DNA from: Beroe ovata
Taxonomy: Eukaryota; Ctenophora; Nuda; Beroida; Beroidae
Assembly (NCBI GenBank): GCA_946803715.1
Contig: CAMPET010000020.1
Coordinates: forward strand, 478,737-542,736
Direction of reading: 5' to 3'
Length of the DNA: 64,000 bases
Shown here: piece after piece, positions 10,001-22,309 of the stretch
How positions within the stretch are numbered: position 1 is the stretch's first letter
Layout of the letters: every line of letters begins with the position of its first letter
Made by a program: the position numbers and the translations under genes
Notes under the pieces: generated by a model
Told to the model about the DNA's origin: nothing
What the model saw: the letters and a program-made list of their open reading frames with translations, nothing else
Databases searched by the model: none

Positions 10001-12971
10001 GAGGACTCTACCTAGAGTCCTATACCCCCAGGAGTTATGATGAACATGAAGAATTATGTTAGGAGTTATGTTAGGAGTTATGATATACGTATGTAGAGAG
10101 AGAATATAGGTTTCTGCAGGAGTTGGGGACTGGGGTAATTGTATATGTGTTGTAAGGAGTTATGATAACTCGAGCTTATAGAGGATTGGCTCTGGACGAT
10201 GGAGAAAACTTCCATCTTTCCATCTTCTCTGAGAGTAGAGACAGGGAGGACAATGATGAAAATCTAGGGAGTGATATTTTTTGTACTTAATATCGAAGTT
10301 TGTTCCAAAGTACGACTCTCACAAGTCCGTCTCTGTTTTTCCCTATATTAAGTCTGTTACTGAGGTTATAGCAAACATCACGTGTCCATGATTGATCCAA
10401 TTCAATCTGCTGTTAATGGCACACTTTTTTGTGAAATCTCCCCAAAACCAGTAGCTTCAAAAACTCACCCGATTGTTTTCAGGGAGTGAAATAATCCGGA
10501 AGATTGCAAACTCCCCGTCACGCTCCCTCCTAACACCGGATACACTTGTGATGTTGTGTAACAAGCTCAACTCCGCTCAGATCGAGAGCGCTGTTCCGAT
10601 ATACCAAACCTGTGCCCGACTCCTTCCTACCTCTCATACTCAGGTAATTGATGATTAACTCATGATAATTATTAATTAGGTACGTGATTAATGAAGCCAC
10701 AGCATATAACGAAATATATCGGTTTGCAATATATCGGTTTGAAATCGTCATTTGGGCGCGGTTTCACGACAAGTATGAACTTCAAATGATTGCAATAAGG
10801 GTCGATACCTGTAGTGTGAGAGTAGGAGAGATGATTTGTTGAAAAATTGTGTCGCCAGTGCCAGTATTGTCCTCATTAGAGACCCTCGAAATCGAAGTAT
10901 AAAAGTGTGGAGTCACTCATTTCACTTGACCGATCCTGCTGATCAGAAATGCTTTGTCCCATTTTCATACTACGCATTCCTATGTATTTTTGGACGCTGA
11001 ATTGATTCCTGGTCAAATTATGGCCCTACTTCGCTGCCTGTATAGCAAACCTAGTATTGCACACTAAGTCTGGAAAATCTACAGTATACAGTAAACATAC
11101 AGTATACTCTCAGTATTCCAGTATAGGGTATACACTATACAGGAACAATACACAGTATACACGCCTAGTGACGAGTTCACATGTTTATAGTACCTGCGTG
11201 GCACAAAACACATGTACTGTTATAACACACATGCTGTCTGTCTAACTCTATAATCGTATCCGTGTATTTAGTAGATGTTGTAAGGCGAAAGTACCGACGT
11301 TTGTCTCAACATACAGTAGAAATGCACACGTCTAAATATTGGGTGAAAACACTTCGAAGGAAACGGTTACTTAAGTTATCATTGTATACTGTATCACCGG
11401 AATATGCATCGACATTCATTCCATGAGCGATTTAAACGATGAAGATCCAAAGATCATATCAGCTCCACTAACATGTTCCTTATCAATTTCAGGTGCACTT
11501 CAACCCGCTGTTAGTGCGCACCATCACCTCAGACAACCACACCCTCGTACGACGTCTCCTCCTCTCTTTCTCCACCCAACACTCTCCTGACACCTCCCTC
11601 CTCTTTTCCCTTCTCTCAACTTGCTCACCCGACATTTTCACCGAGCTCTGCTACTGTCTCTCCCGTCTCCGCCATGTCGTCTCGTTACAGCCCGCTCACG
11701 TGACGGGCATGTTGGAGAAATACGGCAGCAGCGGGAATAGGGGTTCATACTTTGCTAAACTGCTGATAGTGATTTATGGGACAGGGCGGCAGAGTGAGGG
11801 TGTGAGGGCGCTGATCCAGGCGGAATTGACGGGTTTTGTTGAGATGCTGGCGGCAGAAGGGCGCCAGTGGGCGCTCTATTGTCTGGCTCGGGTGGCAATG
11901 TGTCACGGTGTGTATGAAGTGGCTGAACGGATAGTGGCTCAGATATATGCCACTCACCCCTACAGCAGGAACTTCTTCTGTGCTTTGGATCTGATTTGTA
12001 GAGGAGAACTAGCGTGTGGGGACAATGTGACGGTCGCCATCACGCATTATACCCGGGCACTAACTTACATCAAGTGTTGTGACAACACGCCCATCACACA
12101 CTTCCAGACACACTTCCTACTACTCCGACTACGACTACTCAAGATATTCCTCCAGTTAATCCAAGTTGGGAACATTGCCAAGATGAGTGTCTCGGACAAA
12201 ACATCCGACTTTGCTCCGACATTGCAGTTTATTGCTGAGAGTGTTTCCTCATTGAAGAGCAGTGTCACACAGTTAGAGTCTCAGATGATAGATGCGAAAC
12301 CGGGAGACAATCTGAACGGTATTCTGCAAGTTTGCGATATTTTGACCGTTATTTGTACAGGCGATGCTGCAGGTAGCATCACCGTACACCATGCAGACAG
12401 CTCCCCTATCTCTGCAGAGTGTCACAGGACTCTTTCCCTAATCAGCAAAAACCCGGGGGTCCTATCCTCCGTCTCCTTCATCAAACAAACTGTCGCGAAC
12501 CTTCTCTCGCATAAATTCCACATGCCCGTGTTTTTCTTCGTTCAGGAACATTCGACTAGCATATCAGTAGCGACAAGTCCACCGATTGAACAGGGCATAA
12601 TAAAAATTCCGGGCGGATGTAACTTGTTGTTGACAATCGAGGCTGTTGTCAGGGGTAACAGCGCGCGCATCAAGCACTTCCTAATGAGTATCACGTGCAA
12701 GAAGGCCAAGACAAGTGGTGGTGCTGCTGTCAAGGGAGCAGGGGAAGAACTGTGTACAGTGTTGTTCGATAAGGAGGTTCCTGTTGTGAAAGGGTATCTG
12801 AAACTAGAACTCAATATAGAAGTGGGCTCATTCGCGGATGTATACAGTATCGATGCAAAAGCGGTGGACTTCAGTGATAGGCTATGGAACATTGGATACA
12901 GTGGTTCTTTTAGGGTTAAGTGTGACGATAGTTTGGTCACAAAGTCACAGATGACCAAGTCCTATGTGTGA
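7061..12971 (+). CDS. INTS7: Integrator complex subunit 7 (six exons)
   Basis: The exons are 7061-7251, 7371-7770, 7975-8088, 8198-8357, 10483-10643 and 11493-12971. All splice phases match, giving about 834 residues against about 960 in human. Recognisable INTS7 segments include EQCENIVKLPSIFEDYPFPI with LKLGDIFRE near the N-terminus, NDAVARAITLRVLG, and the C-terminal PGGCNLLLTIEAVV region. INTS7 is an alpha-helical-repeat scaffold of the nuclear Integrator complex, which cleaves snRNA and paused Pol II transcripts. Intron 4 (8358-10482) contains a whole sulfotransferase gene on the same strand. Intron 2 carries a 17-bp triplicate. The start may lie further upstream because an acceptor site immediately precedes the Met. 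Confidence 0.92.
7913..7962. repeat. 17-bp tandem triplicate in INTS7 intron 2
   Basis: The unit ACGCATACTCTAAGTA is repeated three times with one linking base, ending 12 bp before the exon 3 acceptor. Confidence 0.85.
8677..9933 (+). CDS. Golgi carbohydrate sulfotransferase, nested in INTS7 intron 4
   Basis: An intronless 418-residue frame encodes a type II membrane protein. A hydrophobic anchor spans about residues 11-31, followed by a short Ser/Asn-rich stem with NxS sites. The catalytic domain has the 5'-phosphosulfate-binding motif TAFRTGSTFLGKLF at about residue 89 and a 3'-phosphate-binding segment RIIHYTRHPLGVMTSR at about residue 229. These are hallmarks of the Gal/GalNAc/GlcNAc 6-O-sulfotransferase family (CHST1-7), which uses PAPS to sulfate glycans in the Golgi. 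Length and layout fit that family, but the sugar acceptor cannot be told. The gene starts 319 bp after the INTS7 donor and ends 549 bp before the acceptor, so it is fully contained and in the same orientation. Confidence 0.92.
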   Translation: MKWPALTPRDRILISVTVSAFLLICIIQLGVIVNQSEHQFSVGGGGFNQSQATKQNHSSSSHFTRILPFSRWDPAFTLPMNKNKRFIILITAFRTGSTFLGKLFDENPLVQYLFEPLHDSEIREMLRYGRLIGAGARHTHTQNGMLYLLQILHNCTVQGSQTYHEKWRFCGDSGENIARFGSEDCPPDFGRGRTVAGTCNFRHASVMKLIRLRRLKDLLLIRDIRGADVRIIHYTRHPLGVMTSRNLAGRFFVWNALTAIEGPSWVSYDESITRLAWDSYNYCTDATEVERMAQSDPWLRDRYLRVTHGQLSLTPIATAELIYRHIDLELTPELVSFINRTTSGSVDPQEENELQPMMKTSRVSADVVTKWMKMSTLQHRRIKAVESVCRGLVEETGEEITLDPFTLDEHVKLNHYPD

Positions 12972-15172
12972 GAAGTAGGTATTTGATGTTCAGGAGATGT
13001 TCTGACTATCTGGTATTTGATATGACACCTTTCAATCTCTATTATTCGATACTTTTTATCAGTTATTTCTCACATTTTTATACAATGTTTATGATTTTGG
13101 TACATTGGTATTATGGTGTTCGATGTAGTTATTTAAATTGAGTAGCTTTCATCTTTCCCATCAATTCTTGTTTTTTCGCAGAAAGTTCTTTTGCTAAATA
13201 CCTTGGCAATTATATTCATTGCACCTATACCCGATACCGTTGTTTTAATTGAATCTCTATCAGGAATTCGGTGAGATCATTATGTTGACTCAATGAATTG
13301 ATTAAGAACTTGGAATTTCTGATACAGTTCTCAAATACAATTCTCAAATACAATTAAAATTGAGAACTGAAGATGGTGTATGTCACACTGAAACGTTTTT
13401 AACTCACTTACAACGACTGTTTCACTTGTTGCATCTGTGCGTTATCAGAAATTCGAAATTCTTGATTTCTCATGCGACTGCTACAAAACACCCCACTACT
13501 CCAACTCAATGAATTGATTATCCGGACTTTTCTTGGAATCGGATTAGATTGCCAATGTAATGTAAAATGTGGAATTATGACATGTGATGGAATATGTTGA
13601 AATAACTGAAAACAATTAACATCCGATTGTGGGAAATGACGGAATCTCACATTACTGACACAATCATCACGTTCTCATGATATCCTGCTGCAGATCCCCC
13701 AATAGTATTATCATTTCTACAGAATTATGTGAGATCTGGTGAATTTATTCCTTGAATGAATGCACGCCAACTTGCTATAATCAAAGTACGATTAACTCGT
13801 ACGCTTTGTTAGCTATGATACCGTGCGATAATCCCAAATACTTGAACGATCTAATGAACTTATTAATTAGCGCACTTAATTTCCCCAAAATATTTTCTTA
13901 ATAAACACGTTTCCCGATTTTATTCCCCGAATTGAATATTCACCGAATTGAATATTCACGGAATTGACGGTAGATAAAGAGTGTGATCAATAATGATTGT
14001 ACTCACTGCATGAATTATCCCCGATCCTATGTAATGAGGATGATGGGGAACATGGAATATGCATTCTCACATACACACGAGGCCCCCCTAGGCCACCTGC
14101 CCCAGTGCCCCAGTGAACTTACTTACTACATTGTGCATTACTTACTTAACAAATTCAACCCTAAATAAAGATGTAAATAGGTCATTAAAGAAATGCATAC
14201 ATTGAAATGCACTCAATTTTGTATCACAAAAATGTGAAATAACAATTTTGATTTTCGTCATAGATGACTTCGAATGACATGCACAAGAACAGGAGTACAG
14301 AAGTGTATGTTGAATGAAGAGACAGGATGAATTCAGAAGGTTAGTGGAAAATGACAAATGTATTATGTAATACAATGCAGCTCCATTATCAAATGGTAAT
14401 CGAATAAGGTTATTACACTGTACCAACAACAGAATCATCTTGAATTCCTGTCAATGAATTATGAATGGGAAAGGGTCATCGATTTTCGCATTTCAGTTTG
14501 ATTGACTACTGTATACAGAAAATTGGATTAAATTGTCAGAATATTCCCGGAGATTCTGTTGTTTTTCGTAGAAATAGAAGTCATTGACGTCATATTGCTC
14601 AAACGAACAATCATTTCGGACTAAAGATAGGCAAATTCTAGGTCCACAATACTTATCGACTGAAACGTAACGCGCGGGCAGTAAATTTGTGATATTAGCG
14701 CGCGCACCACGTGAGAATCTTTCTGTTCCGTGTGGAATTTAGGGGTCATGTGGTCGTTCATCCATGCTGTACAACAGTGTACTGTAACAGTGTACACGAA
14801 TGCTGCATGTAGCGTGTGTATTCATGTCATGCGTTATAAATAGAATAAAATTGACTGTCTCTGGTGACATTTCTGTGTATTTACTATTTGCCAGAAATAA
14901 CTGACCATTTCATTCCGGAATTAACGACTCTAGTTAACGAATATCAGTTATTGAAAATCGATAAAAACAAATCTTATCATATGTATCATATGTATCATAT
15001 GTATCAACATTTTTACACTTACTTTCAGTCTTTGGAATCGACATTCATGCAAATTGCATCCTACGTGCTTCGAAATAGCTTCATAACACTAGAACCTCAA
15101 AAACTGGGTTAAGGACTGCTATGACGCTATGTCAGAAGCTGTTTACAGTCAAGGGATCTTATCTGTAGACTC
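12972..15172. other. spacer between convergent genes INTS7 and the PDZ gene
   Basis: About 2.2 kb without a supported exon. It holds the two 3' UTR regions. Small repeats are visible: a doubled GAATTGAATATTCACC near 13929 and a three-fold CATATGTAT/CATATGTATC run at about 14978-15006. A GCGCGC plus CACGTG patch lies near 14690-14710. Confidence 0.6.
14978..15006. repeat. 10-bp tandem repeat (ATGTATCATA unit)
   Basis: Three near-perfect copies of CATATGTAT(C) in AT-rich spacer. It is probably simple slippage. Confidence 0.8.
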
Positions 15173-18100
15173 TTATCTAAAATGTAACACCGGTGTATTA
15201 GGATGTGACGGTAATTGTATGCCAGCATGACCACTGTTAGATTTAACTGTCAGTAGTAACGCTTGTGACATTGACAGAATCGATATCACTTCGGAAAATG
15301 TCTTCCCTGCCACGCTATGACCGTTAACGTTCAATACCTCGTCACCAATCTGCAAATAATTACATGTTTTTAATTTCTTCGGGATTTAAGGGAAGCTTGC
15401 TTTCTCATTCCATTCATTCCATGTCAAGCAAATATTTTACTGAAGTCTACGTCAAGAAACCGATTATAACATACCGCTAGTAGTCCAGTGAAGAGCTTGT
15501 CGGTGAGACCGTGACCGAAGCCGCTGATGAAAATCCGCAGTTTGTTATCCTCGTGGACTGTTGGCGAGATTTGGAATCCGAAATAGCCGTCACTCGGTCG
15601 GTACAGCTCGATTACTTTAACCTGATCACCGTGGAACATGTGTATTACTCTCGGGAGTTGGGTTATTATGTAAGAAACATGAGTGATTTTTTAATATTTT
15701 TTGCTTGATGACCCGAACTGGTTTTTGTTTTGGGTCAAGACGCTCGGCAAAGAATTTATGAACCGCAGTGTTCTCGACTCACCCTGCCAGTGGTACTGTA
15801 GATGATCTTGCCGATACATCTGAAGTTGTCTGGATGGCTGACAGTGTGGTTGACAGGCTGCTGCTTGTTGTAAGGTGTGGTGTCGGGTTTAACATCGCTC
15901 AGAATTTGTGATTTCATGTTGGGTAGCAGGGGATCAGGAACGTTACCATTCGATTGTTGTGCCTGTTGGTTGAGGTACAGAAACAGTTGAGTAATGAATA
16001 TGATGATGGAAAGTTAACATAGTCTGGCACAAAAAGCATGAGACACGAAAGATTCTCGGCCACACCTGTACCACCCATATATTGGTTTTGACACATTTTT
16101 TCCTACCTTTACTAGGTGTTTCAGAATATGTCGGTGTATGCTGGCTGGGTCTCTCTGCACCTCTCCCTCCTGAGTCACATCCGACATGTCAGAGCCCCGC
16201 ACCAGTGACATTTGATCTGCCGTGTAGAGGTGGTCCAGCAGAGCTGCACGCTCGTGTGCAATGTCAATAAACTGCATCGGGTTGTTGACCAGATGGGGCG
16301 TGCTGGTGGGGGGCGTGCTGTGTGGCGATGGCGCGCTGAAAGAGGAGGTGATGTTTGAGAATAGGATATTTGGGATTTGGCCAAGTTTTCATGTGTAAGG
16401 GGAGACAAATGATCCAATCCCCCACCCCCCTTTCACCAGATTTGAATCTGTTCGGTATTATACTAATCAGTTATCATCTCACTTCTTGGGCATGTATCGG
16501 TGTTGTATCGGACCATGGGGTATGGGGTGAACTGGTTCCGAGACTTTCCTTGTTGTGATGAACTTGGCATCTGGCCAGCTGTTATCCAGGTTAGGGTTGT
16601 AGTAGTTGCACAAACTGAACATTTAGTCACAGGTCAGCAAGTACAAATACATTTACCAAGAGAGGATATGAGAGTTTTTCAGACCGCTACCTGTTGTTTT
16701 TCTGGGCATCTGTCACATGATTTCCCAGTTGTTCCATATACTTTGCATCCTTCTTCATTTTCAATTTTGCCACCGCTGCCTCGATATCGAAATGCTGACC
16801 CCGTACTCTGGTTGTATTCGCCGGTTTCATCTCTACTCCACCAGTAGTGGTGTAGCTGGGTTCCTCGATTGAAGAACACTGTCCGTCACTCTTCAAGTTA
16901 TCTTCAACAGAAGGGGCTGGCAGATTGCCCGAATCAAGCGTGGCGTGGGTGATAGTTTCTCTAAGCCAATCGTGCACTTCGCGAGGAATTGGCGAGGGTG
17001 GGAAAATTTCACCTGATAATCATGGGGAATGATGGCTGGTAAGAAGTTGAATTTGCTTGTTATGAGACGTTGAGAGCAGAGAAGAAATGTTATTCATCGG
17101 ATCAAGATTAACGATAAAATTAGATAAGAAGGGTCATGAAATTGGGGTTTAGTCTGTGACGTACTTCGAGCAGCAAGATCCGGATTATCAGTGATGCAGG
17201 TGGAGGTCTCATCGGCATCATTCGATTGTGAGGAGGAATGTGAATCCTGTAAGTCTGAAATGTGTTGACACTCGTGAGTATGACTACGGTCATCCCTTGA
17301 CACCATTGATTGACACTAACTCTCTTCTCGACACAACTTTTGGATTGCAGTGGGGGTTGCAGTGAAAAGTGGTGTCAACTGTCAAGCGAGAAAAGCCAGA
17401 GTTCCCTTGATTGACACCAATAATTAGAACATTCTATTTCTATTCAAACCATGTATTGACACATCAGTTTATACCTGGTCCGTGTATTGGTTGAAATGAG
17501 TTGAGATTCTCGTACATTGTCTGTCTGTGATCAGCACGGTGGACTATGGGAGAGCGAGGTGGAATCGGAGGTGGTTTCCTCGTCTTAGTATCAGGTCTTG
17601 GACTCATCTACATTGGATTATGTGGGGTGTAAGGATCAGGAACGAGGATGAATACTCATCTTCATTCTTCAGTTATGATTCAGATTATGAGGATGAATAC
17701 TCCACTCATCTTCTCAAGTTATGAGATTCTCGTGTCTTGACTTACCGGTCCTTTCGGTGTCTGGTTATGTGCCTGGTTTCTCTTCATGCTTTTCTTATCC
17801 AAACTGTGGAACATGCGACCCCCGTCTTCAATTCGCTGCAGGAAATACCAAATCACCTTACAATATCTCAAGAAACAATGAAGACTGTCCATTATTTTAT
17901 CGCAACAATATCACTGCAATTTCGATTTCAGCAACGTACTGCTTTATAGTAGTTTCTCCGATCGGGCGATTGCTCACTGCTCTTCGTCTTGCAGCGGTCT
18001 GGCGGATGTGGGTCACTGGGGGATGAGAACGCTGCAAAGGAGTGTCTCTTCATTTCATCCTCGGAGCAAATTCTCCTCGGTGGGTACTGATGTGTTACCT

Positions 18101-21100
18101 GACGTGATGATGAGTTTCAAGCAGGATGGTTCTTTTGGAAAGTATCAAATTCTCAATGACTCGATGGAAATATTGTTTACTTACAGCAGGTCTAAACTGG
18201 GGTTTAGTCGGTGGAAAGACAGTCTCCGTGTCTTGTAACTGTTGCTGAGAAGAGCTCCTCTCTCTATCGGTCAACCTGTTAAAAATCACAGATTTATCGG
18301 TGCTCTTTGTGCCAAGTTATACTCAACGACCCTATTTTAATTTACACATCATATAATCCTAATTCTTATGCTGCAGTTCCTACCACTTACCTGGGGCTGC
18401 CAGGGTATCTGTTATCATACCCTTGCTGTGACGTTTGGGCCGGTCCCCTCATCTGGGGACTTTCCCTACAACTCCCCTGCGACCCGTAGAACCCTCCTTT
18501 CTTCAGCTTAGCTCCAGTAGAGCTGGCAGGAGAATTGGATCTGTTGCTCTTGCCGTACAGAAATGGAGAAACACACGTTGGCCGCCCTTGAGCTGGACTT
18601 CCCCGACTGCTAGAATGTTCCGACGTGCCCGACATGTGTTCTGGTCTCGTGTCCGTGATTCCGTGATCGGTTGCTATGACGTCATTGTGGTGCTCAGAGG
18701 AAGGGGGAGGAGGGCGTTTTGTCTTCTTGGAGTTGTCAGAAGAACGAGAGTTGTCGACGGAGTTGCTGTTGAGAGAGCTGGTGGAGCTGTTAGAACTGAC
18801 AGGTCTGAATACGGCTGTAGTTTGCGGAGGAAGTGGGTTTCTCGGTTTGGTGGGCGAAGCGATCAGTTGATGGGTTGAGCCTCTCGTGTCAGTTATCGGT
18901 TCTGTTGAGGGATCCATTATCGGGTGTCTCTGTAGTTCACGGAATTCGTCAGCCCCAATAGGGGGCACCCTGGCTGTATCACGCAAGTTGGGCGGTGACT
19001 TGGTTCTGGAAGCTGGTTTCACTGGAGGCGGTGGGGGAGGAGGGTGCTTCTGGTTGCCAGGGCTGCTAGTGGGTAATCCTTTCGTGAGCTTGGATATGTC
19101 ACTTTCCATGTCACTGCAGATGGATTTCATTTATGAATTTGACGTTTTTCTCCCCATACTTAAACACATCAACAGAAAAACTGATTTTCAACGTTTCGCT
19201 CTTTACCTGTCATCCGCTTCATCCACGTAAAGACTGAGGGCTTCACTGAGTGCACTCTCATCCTTATTACCAGAACTCCCTGTCGAAGTAAGAGATCGTT
19301 TGTGAAATGTCAGGAAAAATTGAATTTTCCTCAATCCAGCATGGATAGCAAGAGGAGTTATTTACCCTTGTCAACTTTGTAATCGCCACTGAAATTCATT
19401 CCAAAAGCTCTCTGAGTGACATTGATCTTGCTCTTAGCTGCCTTGAAAATACTCCGTCCCAACTCCTTGTTGGTTTCAAATTTCGATACTATGGCCAACA
19501 CAGAGTTGGACTTAGAATGCTCCGTTGTTTTAAGATTTGCTGGACTTGGTGACGTTATTTTCCCGCCAGGAGAAGAGTTCCTGAACGCTTGTGGAGGCGG
19601 AGGCGGAGAAGGGGACGGTTGGACCAGGGGAGGTGGAGACAGACATGGGGCAGGAGGGATCGCTGCCCCCGTTATCTGAACTGATCCATACTCCTCCAAT
19701 CCTGCGATGGTATTGGTAAAGTTTGTTCATTACTATTACTATTTGCCTTGTCGAGAATAGAAAATAGAATAGTTTCCATATATGGTAGGTGACAAACCAT
19801 TGCTGCTGGTTGAGCTACAAAGTTCATCGCCTGACCCATCCAATGTTCCCTCTGGATCACTAAGAATCACATCGCCTGGAGCATATTTGCGTATGTTTGG
19901 GGACCTTGGCTCATTAATCTTGGTTAGCACATTTATTCGGATTTCAAAAGCATTAGATAATGATTGGGTCTTCAAAAACAACAAAGTAAAAGTACCATTT
20001 GAGCTGCAATCTGTGTTGTCATCATCGTCGTTGTTGCTGTTGAAAGTGACATCGCCCTCAGATACATCAACCTCATCAGGCTCCGTCATCTCAGATATGA
20101 TAGATAACCTGGACAGTGGACAGGGGAGTATAGGGGACAATGAAGTGCAACGGTCACCATATCATAGACATCAAGTTAAGTTTGAGTACTCAGCTGAACT
20201 CAGCAGTTGAGTGTCAAGTGTACCGAGTCACACTCAGCTGTTGTACTCAGCGGTCAGCTCAGTTGTTGTACCTTGATGAGAGTCGACGAAGAATGTCATC
20301 CTCTATAGACGGTTTGGTCGGAAGAGGTTTAGTGTAGTGAGATGCAGTGTATGGAGGCGGTTTATCTGGGAGAGATAGTGTGAGAAGATAATAATTCTTA
20401 CGTACATCCGCTGCGTTATTTTTGCATCAAAACCTAGTTCGTTTTTGCCCCCATTAATGCCTCCATGACGTATCACCTGGTTCGGAAGATGAGGTTTTGG
20501 AATCATCCGGCTGCTCTTGAATATTGGACGATGAGAGTTTCGTTAGTTGCTCCTTCAACTGAAGAAATTATGGATATGATAGTATCATAAATAACCCTAT
20601 CCAACTTCAGTAAAAGGTTTCTTAGATACAGTGAGAGAGCCGGTATACAATGTACAGTGTATAACGGTACTCTCATCAATGTACAATGTATAGATTGTAC
20701 TATGTATAGATTGTACTATGGGCAGCGTGTCCATTGGACATCCTATTCCTATATGAAAATTACCTGGTTAAGTTGGTAAGGGGTTAGGGTCAGTGGTTCG
20801 GCAGGACCAGTCTCCTCTCCCTCCTTAGCCTCATTTATCTCCTTCACCATTTTCTGGGGATATGGTCAGTATGTAAATAGGTAGGTCATACAATGGATGA
20901 TATTATGTGCATTATTGTAGGAGAGGAATGAGTCTGAGGCATGACAGATGACAGCTGATTGAGAGATCTTTATGTGTTTCGTGAGAGACATGCTGCAAGT
21001 GATAGATTCGCTCAAAGATCGTAGACAGATAAAGCCTAGCACAAGAGATGATAACATCTGGTAAAGGGCGTGTCTAGTGAAACTGCACGTCTTCGATTCC

Positions 21101-22309
21101 ACACTTTGGTAAGGTATGCTATTGTTATAGTCAGGTCAGTTATGCACATCCGGCTGCATTCATAGGTTCAGGGCTGAAACTTCGTTTATAAGCTCTTCAT
21201 ATGTGACTCTTTCGAAATTCACCGTGATGCAATGTTGAAAAGTGTGGGAACATGGCCATATGACCACGCCCATTTTGACCGTGGGAAAATTTCAAAAATC
21301 CAAATTTTCGACAATTTCATCAAGCNNNNNNNNNNNNNNNNNNNNNNNNNNNNNNNNNNNNNNNNNNNNNNNNNNNNNNNNNNNNNNNNNNNNNNNNNNN
21401 NNNNNNNNNNNNNNNNNNNNNNNNNNNNNNNNNNNNNNNNNNNNNNNNNNNNNNNNNNNNNNNNNNNNNNNNNNNNNNNNNNNNNNNNNNNNNNNNNNNN
21501 NNNNNNNNNNNNNNNNNNTGTTGTTGTTGCTGTTTGTGTAATCTTGGCTTTCCCCGAACTGGGCTTGCTTCTTTCTGTGTTTCGAGAGTTTCCTGACACG
21601 AGACGAGAGTTAGAATGAGATGATGTCAGTGATTAGGTTTCGAATGAGTTCACGGACTTTCATTCGGTGAAATGTACCTGCTTGACCGATGGAGCAACTG
21701 GTTGGGTTCTGGGGGTGAGAATTGATGTTGACATGCTGTGATCGCTCGTGATATTACTGGTTTTGGGTGTAGCCTGCTGTTGATTGGCTGACTTTGGAGG
21801 GATTCTTGACGAGTTTATGCTGCTCTGATACGAGGGTAGAGCCGGTTTCTTAGGCGGAGACGGTTCTTTCTGATGTTGCTTAATTTTGTTGCTATGGTTG
21901 TTGCTATGGTGTTGCTGTTTCTTCGGTAGTGATGTCAGGTTAGTTTGTGACGTCACTGCTGTGAGACTCGTGTTAGAATCAGTGTGTCCCAACTCTTGGG
22001 GAGGTTGTGAATTCTGTACCTTCTTCCCAATCCTGCAATAGCGACAAAATGACATTGGTAATTGGACTAGGATATGTTGGCATTAAGAATCAGATAAACG
22101 CATACATATGATTACGTTTATTGTCCAATCAATCAATTGCATGAGTCAAATTCATCTGGCAGCATAAATCATCAGTCATACACGGACACAACTGTTTCAC
22201 CGCACATACCTCTGATTCAGCGATTCCAGGACAGATGTGGGACGAAAGTTGGGTTTTGAGGCAGCCAGATCAGTCATACTCTTCGTATTACGGGGGGCAA
22301 CACCTGACC
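15173..22309 (-). CDS. large proline-rich scaffold protein with C-terminal PDZ domain
   Basis: About 20 minus-strand exons can be chained. In order they are 22309-22210, 22032-21678, 21592 into the N-gap, 20853-20764, 20558-20477, 20365-20272, 20108-19996, 19875-19798, 19701-19366, 19279-19207, 19113-18391, 18275-18185, 17835-17746, 17607-17475, about 17294-17165, 17012-16691, 16335-16107, 15962-15783, 15621-15475 and 15349-15173. Phases agree except around the gap and the 17294 exon. The protein of at least 1,150 residues is mostly low-complexity Ser/Pro/Gln/Asn with polyproline runs (residue 1-11 area of the 19113 exon and the 19701 exon). It ends in a PDZ domain split over the last two exons (GYFGFQI, then GDEVLNVNGHSVAGKTF), similar to Par-6-type PDZs. 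It is likely an actin or junction adaptor, but no orthologue is recognised. The N-terminus is missing. Confidence 0.72.
21326..21518. other. assembly gap (193 N)
   Basis: A run of N lies inside the proline-rich PDZ gene. Its right flank is a TGT/TTG triplet run that reads as a Thr/Gln-rich stretch on the minus strand. An expanded coding triplet repeat probably broke the assembly. Confidence 0.95.

Noticed and set aside
17945-18034. Extra minus-strand exon of the PDZ gene (frame FSSPSDPHPPDRCKTKSSEQ)
   Set aside because: The protein-like frame does not match the phase of the flanking exons, so it was left out.
18435-19679. Several plus-strand frames up to 147 aa
   Set aside because: Each mirrors the proline-rich exons of the minus-strand PDZ gene; splice sites and composition favour the minus strand.
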